From Eubacteriales Family XIII. Incertae Sedis bacterium (GTDB lineage Bacteria; Bacillota; Clostridia; Peptostreptococcales; Anaerovoracaceae), in contig JAISKC010000086.1 in NCBI GenBank assembly GCA_031261345.1, positions 23,002-87,001 on the forward strand: DNA of 64,000 nt. Direction: 5' to 3'. The notes under the pieces are model-generated. The model was not told the DNA's origin, ran no database searches, and saw nothing but the letters and a program-made list of their open reading frames with translations. Both the position numbers and the translations under genes were made by a program. Positions 1 to 6,855 of this stretch are shown here, one piece after another; position 1 is the first letter of the stretch, and every line of letters starts with the position of its first letter.

Positions 1-1490
1 CTGCAGATATTCGTGGACTGCTTGATGGCAATTTGAACAAAACGATTTCAATGGCTGAAGTTGCTGAGCAAAACGCCAATGCACTGAGCGATATGCTGAC
101 TTATATCACTGTTCAGTCGGTAGCACATATGCATCCTTCGCTTAAATCATTGATGGATAGATTCAGAAAAGTGCCCTACGGTTTTGAGGAAGACGATGTC
201 CGGTGGCTTATAGCAAAATTGTTTGCGGATGCTGAAGTCTCTTTATCATTAAATGGCGAGAACATATCAACGCGCTCAAATACCGAGGATGAAATCTATA
301 GATACTTGACGAAGAAAGAGTTTTCAGAGAAATTGCTTGTTACACGCAGAGAACGAGTGAATGAAGCTCAAAAGAAAATAGTGAGAAGTGTGATGCAGGA
401 GCTGTTTCATTCGTCCGGAGCAAAGGACGATGACGATTCCATCATGGAGTATTTTGAAAAGATGGGTAGCAGGCGTTTGGACAGTCTGGAACGACTTTTA
501 GAGAAATATGAAAATGGGTCAAAGCTATATCCATATCCGAGCAAAAGCATCGTTGAAGAGGGAATAGCACTATTTCGAGGCACCCTTGGTATCGAAAGTG
601 TAAGTGCGTTTTATGAGCAGATTGCCAAGAATGAAAATGCCTTGCGAGACTTTGCTGAGGACTATGATGCAGTCAATGCGTTTTTCTACAGCAAGGACAA
701 CACCCAAGTTCAGGGAGAGCAGAAAACATTCTTTGACCTCTCTGCAAAGAATATGGAGATTTGGGAAGAAAGCAAACCCTTTGTTGTCAACAGGGAAGTG
801 GAGGACTTGGCGAATGCAATCAAGGAAATTCTTCTCAAAAAAGTTCCGTACTCGGATATTCCGAAATTGCCTGAGCTAAGAGAAAATTTCATGTACGCCT
901 ACAGCGGAGTTTTATCTTCCATGAAACCGCCGATCAAAGAGGCTATTGAGGCGGCGCGCACGCGAGTAATAAGTGAACTAGATGAATCTGATTCCAAGGA
1001 TGAATGTGAGGAGAAATACAATAAGCAGTTTGACGATTTAAGTGAGAAGTTGGATACCTGCAACAACGTAGCAACCCTGCAAATCATAAAGGTTGAAGCG
1101 GACACCCTAAAGACAAGGCTACTATCGGACATCGCAGACCTGCAAGCCAAGTCCCAACTGCCATTGCAAGCCGATACCGCAGACCCGTCATTGCGAGCGA
1201 AGCGATACCCCAAGAGGGCACTTAGCAATCCAGAATTAGGCAGCGAATCTCAATCAGAGGACAACTCGTCATTGCGGGCTCCGACCCGCAATCCACATAC
1301 CGACACCGATGAGACACCTAAAGTCGCTCCACCCGTATCTACGCAAAAGTACATAAGCATTAGAGAAACCGTAACAGAACAGACATGGCAAATCAAAAAC
1401 GAAGAAGAATTAGACGCATATCTTTCAAGCTTGCGGGAGCGAATCAAGAAAGAATTAGTTGACGGCAAGACTTTGAACATTGAGTTTTAG
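1..1490 (+). CDS. brxC: BREX system P-loop protein BrxC, 3' part (partial at window edge)
   Basis: The reading frame is open from base 3 with no start, so this is the C-terminal part of a much longer protein. Stretches such as LLDGNLNKT, AEQNANALSDML and MHPSLKSLMDRFRKVPYGF are typical of the C-terminal half of BrxC/PglY, the large ATPase of BREX phage defence; the P-loop lies upstream of the window. The gene ends 8 bases before pglX, consistent with one operon. Near the C terminus (codons over 1187-1295) the protein contains a low-complexity stretch rich in Ser, Arg and Pro that is encoded by two palindromic repeat elements, not by the normal family sequence. The family call is firm from context and motifs; the 5' extent is unknown. 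Confidence 0.92.
   Translation, partial: ADIRGLLDGNLNKTISMAEVAEQNANALSDMLTYITVQSVAHMHPSLKSLMDRFRKVPYGFEEDDVRWLIAKLFADAEVSLSLNGENISTRSNTEDEIYRYLTKKEFSEKLLVTRRERVNEAQKKIVRSVMQELFHSSGAKDDDDSIMEYFEKMGSRRLDSLERLLEKYENGSKLYPYPSKSIVEEGIALFRGTLGIESVSAFYEQIAKNENALRDFAEDYDAVNAFFYSKDNTQVQGEQKTFFDLSAKNMEIWEESKPFVVNREVEDLANAIKEILLKKVPYSDIPKLPELRENFMYAYSGVLSSMKPPIKEAIEAARTRVISELDESDSKDECEEKYNKQFDDLSEKLDTCNNVATLQIIKVEADTLKTRLLSDIADLQAKSQLPLQADTADPSLRAKRYPKRALSNPELGSESQSEDNSSLRAPTRNPHTDTDETPKVAPPVSTQKYISIRETVTEQTWQIKNEEELDAYLSSLRERIKKELVDGKTLNIEF
1187..1232. repeat. Dispersed palindromic element inside brxC, copy 1
   Basis: Starts with GTCATTGCGAGCGAAGCG and ends with GCAATCCA, the two half-sites of the palindromic family seen elsewhere in this window, with about 20 bases of extra sequence between them. 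It lies in the brxC reading frame without interrupting it and adds a Ser/Arg/Lys/Pro-rich peptide. Confidence 0.75.
1268..1295. repeat. 28-bp palindromic element inside brxC, copy 2
   Basis: Outer arms GTCATTGCGGG and CCCGCAAT, followed by CCA, around a short centre. The full 28 bases are identical to 2372-2399 in pglX. Here it is translated as a peptide containing SLRAPTRNP. It lies in a linker-like part of the protein, where an insertion is most easily tolerated. Confidence 0.85.
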
Positions 1491-1498
1491 GGGAGCAG

Positions 1499-4084
1499 AT
1501 GGACAAGACAGCGATTAAAAATTTTGCGGTATGGGCAAGGACAAAGCTAATTTCTAACGTCGAATACAAGGCGGGATTGCTCGGCATCACAAAGGGTGGA
1601 ATTGCGGATGCATTGCCACAGTCAACAGGCGACGCACAGTTTTTCAATATTGGAACAAAAGACCCCTACTGCATCACAGGCAGGCAAATTTCGCAACGCA
1701 ACTCATTGGTTCGTTTGATTGAGGCGAAGGCGGAACAATCTGACTTTGCCACCGCGTATGATGCTCTGGTGGAGGAAGTATCTTATACATGGTTCAATCG
1801 CTTGATAGCAATCCGCTTTATGGAAGTAAACGACTATTTGCCGTCGCATATCAGAGTGCTTTCATCAGAAGCCGGAAAAGCGGAGCCGGATTTGGTGAGC
1901 ACACCATTTGATGCCGAACTGGCGTTCACCGAAGCGGAGCGAGCTCAAGTCCTAAAACTACAAGATGAAAGCAAGTCGGATGAACTATTCAGACTTCTCT
2001 TCATCAAGCAGTGCAATGCGCTGAATGCAATCCTGCCCGAACTCTTCGAAAAGACGGACGACCACACAGAACTACTCTTCTCCGCGTCCTTCACCGACCC
2101 CAACGGTGTAGTAGCCCACTTGGTAAGCGACATTGCAGAAGAAGACTTCAAAGAAGCCGTAGAAATCATCGGATGGATGTATCAGTACTACAATACTGAG
2201 CCGAAGCAGGATGTGTTTGACGGATTGAAAAAGAATATAAAGATTTCAAAAGAGAAAATACCTGCAGCAACACAATTATTTACACCTGATTGGATTGTTC
2301 GCTACATGATAGAAAACTCCTTAGGACGCCTATGGATAGAACATCTACAATCTAGCGATACGCTAACTCCCGTCATTGCGGGCTCCGACCCGCAATCCAG
2401 TCCTACAGCTATTGCAAACAATTGGAAATACTACATACAAGAAGCTGAGCAGACCCCTGAAGTCAAAGCCAAGCTAAAAGAAATCAGAGCAACATACAAA
2501 TATCTGACGCCAGAAGACATAAAATTTATAGACCCTTGCATGGGTAGTGGACACATCTTAGTATACGCATTCGACGTCCTAATGCAGATATATGAAAGCG
2601 CAGGACACGCAAGCCGTGATGCAGCAAAACTGATTTTAGAAAACAATCTATACGGTCTGGACATAGACAAGAGAGCCTATCAACTATCTTATTTCGCACT
2701 TATGATGAAGGCGCGTCAATACAATCGCCGTATCTTGAACGGAGAGACAACTCCGCAAGTCTATCACCCAACAGGGGACAAAGACTGTGAAGAGTTTGGT
2801 TCACTAATGAAAATTGACGAGCAGTGGGATGCAGAAAAAGAAAAGCCACAAAGATCCGATGTGCAAATTTCAATAGAAGATCTGAACTACGAACAAGACC
2901 TGCGAGTCTGGAATTTCAAGCGTCTGCTCACGAAGAAGTACGATGTGGTCTGCACAAACCCACCATATTTGGGGAGCGGTGGGATGTCTGTAAAAATGAC
3001 TTCTTTTGTGGAAACAAATTATATTGATGGTAAAGCAGATTTATTTGCAGCTTTTATTTTACGCTGCTTTGAACTGAGCCGAGCAAATGGAATTATAGGC
3101 ATGATGACATCATATACTTGGATGTTTTTGTCAGGCTACCAATCTATAAGGGAGACCATCCTATATTCGTATGCACTAACATCATTGATACAGCCTGAAT
3201 ACCATTCATTTTTTGAAGAAGCCTATGTCCCAATTTGTACATTTACCGCAAGAAAAGCTATTACACACGAAAGTAGTATTAATATTCGATTAGAACAATT
3301 TAAGGGAGCAAGCATTCAATCTGAAAAGGCCCTTGAAGCGATAGCTGATATTAACTGCAAATACCGATATGTCTTTAATCCGGATGTGCTTCATGCAGTG
3401 CCTGGTTCTCCGCTTGTTTACTGGGCAAACTCAACGGTATTTGAGCATTATAAAACTTGTCCATTAATTCAATCTGTATGTCCTCCGAAACCGGGGCTAA
3501 GCACTGGGGATAATGATAGATTTCTCCGCTTTTGGCAGGAGATATCATTTACAAAAATATCATTCAAGGGCCTTTCACAAAAAAAATGGTATCCAATAAA
3601 CAAGGGCGGTGAGTTTAGACGGTGGTATGGCAACCATCAATATATTGTCAATTGGGATAACGATGGCTTTGAAATTCGCAATTTCAAAGAAAAAGGTGGG
3701 AGATTGAAATCACGACCACAAAACTTACAGTGGAACTTTAAGTCGGCTATTAGTTGGTCACTAATAACTACAGGTGCGATTAGTCTGCGATTCTATCCTG
3801 CATATTTTATGCAGAATGCGGCGGGAATTTGTTGCTATCCAACAGATGAAAATTTTGCGTATATGCTTGCTTTTTTGAATACAAAGCCTGCCCAGCTGTA
3901 TGCAAGTATACTAAGTCCCACAATGAACACTAATGCTGGAGATATCGCTCGAATTCCTGTCGTCTATAGAAGTGAGAAATGTTCAGAAATAGAACGTATA
4001 GTCGCAGATAATATTAATTTAGCATGTGTTGACTGGGATGTCTTTGAAACCTCATGGGATTTCAAGTCCCATCCATTATTGTAG
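1499..4084 (+). CDS. pglX: BREX adenine-specific DNA methyltransferase PglX/BrxX, N-terminal 861 residues (split gene)
   Basis: N6-adenine methyltransferase that in BREX marks host DNA and takes part in phage exclusion. Visible motifs: the SAM-binding motif around DPCMGSGH (about residue 345) and the catalytic NPPY at residues 487-490. The region after residue 500 is the target-recognition part. Complete type 1 PglX is usually about 1200 residues; this frame stops at 861, just after a FETSWDFKSHPLL stretch that in intact homologues runs on into the C-terminal helical domain. That domain is encoded separately at 5865-6836. The ATG has a GGGGAGC ribosome binding site and sits 8 bases after brxC. 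Residues near 295 are encoded by a palindromic repeat. Whether the two pieces work together as a split enzyme or the gene is broken cannot be told from sequence. Confidence 0.9.
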   Translation: MDKTAIKNFAVWARTKLISNVEYKAGLLGITKGGIADALPQSTGDAQFFNIGTKDPYCITGRQISQRNSLVRLIEAKAEQSDFATAYDALVEEVSYTWFNRLIAIRFMEVNDYLPSHIRVLSSEAGKAEPDLVSTPFDAELAFTEAERAQVLKLQDESKSDELFRLLFIKQCNALNAILPELFEKTDDHTELLFSASFTDPNGVVAHLVSDIAEEDFKEAVEIIGWMYQYYNTEPKQDVFDGLKKNIKISKEKIPAATQLFTPDWIVRYMIENSLGRLWIEHLQSSDTLTPVIAGSDPQSSPTAIANNWKYYIQEAEQTPEVKAKLKEIRATYKYLTPEDIKFIDPCMGSGHILVYAFDVLMQIYESAGHASRDAAKLILENNLYGLDIDKRAYQLSYFALMMKARQYNRRILNGETTPQVYHPTGDKDCEEFGSLMKIDEQWDAEKEKPQRSDVQISIEDLNYEQDLRVWNFKRLLTKKYDVVCTNPPYLGSGGMSVKMTSFVETNYIDGKADLFAAFILRCFELSRANGIIGMMTSYTWMFLSGYQSIRETILYSYALTSLIQPEYHSFFEEAYVPICTFTARKAITHESSINIRLEQFKGASIQSEKALEAIADINCKYRYVFNPDVLHAVPGSPLVYWANSTVFEHYKTCPLIQSVCPPKPGLSTGDNDRFLRFWQEISFTKISFKGLSQKKWYPINKGGEFRRWYGNHQYIVNWDNDGFEIRNFKEKGGRLKSRPQNLQWNFKSAISWSLITTGAISLRFYPAYFMQNAAGICCYPTDENFAYMLAFLNTKPAQLYASILSPTMNTNAGDIARIPVVYRSEKCSEIERIVADNINLACVDWDVFETSWDFKSHPLL
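2372..2399. repeat. 28-bp palindromic element inside pglX, identical to 1268-1295
   Basis: All 28 bases match the brxC copy. In pglX it is read in another frame and encodes VIAGSDPQS, inside a variable stretch between the methyltransferase N-terminal region and motif I. The frame is kept because element plus flanking change add a multiple of three. Confidence 0.85.
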
Positions 4085-4094
4085 GTGCGGTCAT

Positions 4095-4694
4095 ATGCAA
4101 AGTGTATTTATCAGTCATAATAATAGCGACAAACCGATTGCGAGAGAAATAGCACTATTCCTTGTGGCAGAAGGTATAAACGTGTGGTTCGATGAATGGG
4201 CAGTCGAACAGGGCGATTCCATTACAGAAAAAGTATCGGAAGGACTAAAAAACTGCACTCACTTATTGCTTCTATGGTCTGAAAACGCTAAAGAATCTAA
4301 TTGGGTCAAACGAGAATTGAACGCATCCATTCCTCGCATAGTTGAGGATCAAAATATTAAACTTATTCCCGTTCTTCTTGATGAAATGGAATTGCCTTCA
4401 CTATTAGCAGATATTCGGTATATAAGATACTCGGAGGGCACGGAACAGGACCGAAATGACATTATCGAAGCTGTCACTGGAAATTCGTCGAGTAGAACAT
4501 TTATTGAGGCTGTAGTCAAGAAATACCACGAAGTCATATTTGATGATAATTCATCAGAGCCGTTTCCGCTCAAAGCATGCCCTAAATGTGGTAGTAGCAG
4601 ATTAAACTTCGCATCTCACTTAGATGGCCAACGCGATGAAGTGTATTACCATGCCAGTTGCAAAGATTGCGGCTGGAGCGATTGGACGCAGTAA
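4095..4694 (+). CDS. TIR-domain protein with C-terminal zinc ribbon
   Basis: A 199-aa protein. Residues 1-130 are a TIR domain: it opens with SVFISHNNSDK, has the WFDEWAVEQGDSI loop and an SNWVKREL helix whose Glu is at the place of the catalytic Glu of NAD-cleaving TIR domains. The C terminus has CPKCG followed by a CKDCGW pair, a four-cysteine zinc ribbon. The ATG at 4095 follows AGGTGCGG and lies 10 bases after the truncated pglX stop; a longer open frame from 4026 would overlap pglX and lacks a binding site. It sits between the two pglX pieces. Bacterial TIR proteins often deplete NAD in abortive infection; that role here is inference. Confidence 0.85.
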   Translation: MQSVFISHNNSDKPIAREIALFLVAEGINVWFDEWAVEQGDSITEKVSEGLKNCTHLLLLWSENAKESNWVKRELNASIPRIVEDQNIKLIPVLLDEMELPSLLADIRYIRYSEGTEQDRNDIIEAVTGNSSSRTFIEAVVKKYHEVIFDDNSSEPFPLKACPKCGSSRLNFASHLDGQRDEVYYHASCKDCGWSDWTQ

Positions 4695-4753
4695 AAATAT
4701 ATTAAGAATTAGTATTGTTATCTATGAGTGTTCCGTAAAAGAAAGGTCCATAA

Positions 4754-5683
4754 ATGATTTTTAAACCAAGAATTTTTATTAGTTCAACATTTACTGAAAA
4801 TGCAAAGACTCGAGATGATTTAAGAGCCTTCTTCACAGGGATAGGTGCAGAGCCATTGTTGTATGAACGAAATTTGACGCCATCAACGAGTCCGTCGGTG
4901 TATCGGCAGGATGTCGCGCACGCAGATTTCGTTATTGTTATCATCAGAGATGAGTACGGTACGCCAACTGATACAGGGATGTCTGGCTTGCATGAGGAGA
5001 TGAAGATTGCTCTCGACAAAGAAATACCGCTTCATGTTTATATTAAAAACGATTCAAAAATTTTCAAGTCTCCCAAGGATTGCTTTGAGCAGGATGAATT
5101 TGGTAAGTTAATTAGAGCAAATCGAATTTCCTATTATCAATATAATAATGATAACGATTTGTTTTTGCGCATTAAGGAAACAACATTTGAAATTTTCCAT
5201 GAAATCTTTATGCGACAACTATCGTCTCAAGCGCTTGAAAAGAAATTGGCAAAAATTGAGTATGACTACAAGCAAGCCATAGGCGTCATCAAGATAATAG
5301 AAGCCTTCTATGATTATTTTAAAATGGTTGATCCTATAAGCACAACTTTATTCGCTGAAATGGAATGTTTGTTTGATTGGGTTGATGACAATAAATTCAT
5401 CTTCATTAATATTGAGCTTGAAAATCTCATAGGTGAACTTTCATCAATATTAAGAAAATTTATCAGTCATCATGTAAATGATTATGTAGCGGTTTCAAAA
5501 GCTCAAAGAACAATTGAAATCCCATTACTGGGGAAACTATCGTTCTCAACCTGTGAAAAGTGTCCGACTGCGGACGCCAATCAACATAAATATGAGAAGT
5601 GGTTAGAGAATTTCACACAAGTATTTGAAAAATTCAAAACTTGTACTAGTGAGTTGAGGTATGAAGCAGATGTGTTTTTATAA
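4754..5683 (+). CDS. DUF4062-domain protein (TIR-like fold)
   Basis: A 309-aa protein. The first 110 residues match DUF4062: RIFISSTFTENAKTRDDLR, then DVAHADFVIVIIRDEYGTP and a SGLHEEMKIALDKEIP stretch. This domain has a TIR/nucleoside-deoxyribosyltransferase-like fold and is common at the N terminus of bacterial NLR-like and other defence proteins. Residues 150-309 are helical and unlike anything I recognise. The ATG follows AAAGG. It lies 59 bases after the TIR gene and is followed by a hairpin terminator, so the two genes may form their own transcription unit inside the BREX operon. Function not established. Confidence 0.8.
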   Translation: MIFKPRIFISSTFTENAKTRDDLRAFFTGIGAEPLLYERNLTPSTSPSVYRQDVAHADFVIVIIRDEYGTPTDTGMSGLHEEMKIALDKEIPLHVYIKNDSKIFKSPKDCFEQDEFGKLIRANRISYYQYNNDNDLFLRIKETTFEIFHEIFMRQLSSQALEKKLAKIEYDYKQAIGVIKIIEAFYDYFKMVDPISTTLFAEMECLFDWVDDNKFIFINIELENLIGELSSILRKFISHHVNDYVAVSKAQRTIEIPLLGKLSFSTCEKCPTADANQHKYEKWLENFTQVFEKFKTCTSELRYEADVFL

Positions 5684-5686
5684 AAC

Positions 5687-5725
5687 AGAACCGCCTCATT
5701 GCTGAGACGGTTCTAAACTAAGTTT
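5687..5725 (+). terminator. Rho-independent terminator after the DUF4062 gene
   Basis: 12-base arms AGAACCGCCTCA and TGAGACGGTTCT (one G-T pair or mismatch) around a TTGC loop, followed by a short T run. It should end transcription of the TIR/DUF4062 insert, which implies that the second pglX piece and pglZ need their own promoter or read-through. Confidence 0.7.
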
Positions 5726-5821
5726 TTAGGGACAGACCGCCAGACAAAGTGCGGTAACCCTTTTATATATTCAGTATAACAAGACGGGAATATATTGCAA
5801 GAGCAAATTTTGAAAGAACAA

Positions 5822-5849
5822 TGGATTGCCGCGCTACGCTCGCAATGAT
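5822..5849. repeat. 28-bp palindromic element upstream of the second pglX piece
   Basis: Arms TGGATTGC and GCAATGAT around a CGCGCTACGCTC centre; same family as the elements in brxC and pglX but in the opposite orientation. It ends 15 bases before the ATG of the C-terminal pglX piece, at the right-hand edge of the 1.8-kb insert. Confidence 0.75.
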
Positions 5850-5864
5850 AAGGAAAGGATATTT

Positions 5865-6836
5865 ATGGGTAGATTGATTTCGGATAAGTATGAAGAGTGG
5901 AAGGCGGAGGCTAATGCTCGCTTTGACGAGCTAATGGCAAACGAAGAAGAACTCAACCGCATCTTCATTGATATCTACGGACTTGCTGATGAGCTGACTC
6001 CTGATGTTGCAGCAAAAGATGTTACTGTACACCGAGTCTACGACAGCAAGGATGATGTCCCCGATGAGATGAAAGGTAGCAACTATGTGCTCACAAAACG
6101 AGATATGATTGTCAGCCTTATTTCCTATGCGGTCGGTTGCATGTTTGGTAGATATTCTCTTGACGTGGAAGGACTTGCATACGCCGGTGGCGACTGGGAT
6201 CAAAGCAAGTATCAATCTTATATCCCAGATGCTGACAATGTTCTGCCAATCACTGATACCGAGTATCTGTCGGATGATATAGTTACACGTTTTGTAGATT
6301 TCATTCGTATTGCTTATGGGGAGGAGACAGTTGAAGAAAATATTAGGTTCATCGCGGATTCCCTTGAAGACAAAGGCGTGACAGCACGCGAGGTCATACG
6401 CAATTACTTCCTGAAGGAATTTTATAAGGATCACGTGAAGACATACAAGAAAAGACCTATCTATTGGCTCTTTGATAGTGGTAAGGCGAACGGTTTTAAG
6501 GCACTTATCTATTTGCACCGCTATACAGAGGACACGGTTGGCCTCTTGCGTGTGGAATATTTGCACAAGTTGCAACGAATCTATGAGGCTGAAATTGCAA
6601 GGATGCAGGATACTGCCGAACATGCAGAAAGTGCGAGAGAGATATCCGTTGCACAGAAGAGGCTTGAAAAATTGCAGAAGCAGGTGAAAGAGACGACCGA
6701 ATATGATGAAAAGATCGGGCATCTTGCAAATGCTCGAATATCGCTCAACCTTGACGATGGCGTGAAGGTCAATTACGAAAAGATACAGACAGATAGGGAT
6801 GGCAAAAAATTGGCTGTTCTTTCACCAATCAAATAA
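5865..6836 (+). CDS. pglX: BREX PglX/BrxX, C-terminal 323 residues (split gene)
   Basis: The sequence is the conserved C-terminal domain of PglX: RFDELMANEEELNRIFIDI, YGLADELTPDV, SYAVGCMFGRYSLD, GLAYAGGDWD and YWLFDSGKANGFKAL are hallmarks of that region in full-length proteins. There is no methyltransferase motif here; those are in 1499-4084. 861 + 323 residues gives about 1184, the usual length of intact PglX, so little or nothing is lost. It has its own AAAGGA binding site seven bases before ATG 5865, so it can be translated as a separate protein. pglZ follows after 19 bases. Either a relic of an insertion or a functional split subunit. Confidence 0.9.
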   Translation: MGRLISDKYEEWKAEANARFDELMANEEELNRIFIDIYGLADELTPDVAAKDVTVHRVYDSKDDVPDEMKGSNYVLTKRDMIVSLISYAVGCMFGRYSLDVEGLAYAGGDWDQSKYQSYIPDADNVLPITDTEYLSDDIVTRFVDFIRIAYGEETVEENIRFIADSLEDKGVTAREVIRNYFLKEFYKDHVKTYKKRPIYWLFDSGKANGFKALIYLHRYTEDTVGLLRVEYLHKLQRIYEAEIARMQDTAEHAESAREISVAQKRLEKLQKQVKETTEYDEKIGHLANARISLNLDDGVKVNYEKIQTDRDGKKLAVLSPIK

Positions 6837-6855
6837 GTGAAGATAAGAGGGAACG

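Noticed and set aside
4026..4094. Longer start for the TIR protein
   Set aside because: It would overlap the end of pglX and lacks a binding site; ATG 4095 begins right at the TIR motif.
5931..6722. 263-aa minus-strand frame opposite the second pglX piece
   Set aside because: Cys/His/Phe-rich composition of a shadow frame; the plus strand is conserved PglX.
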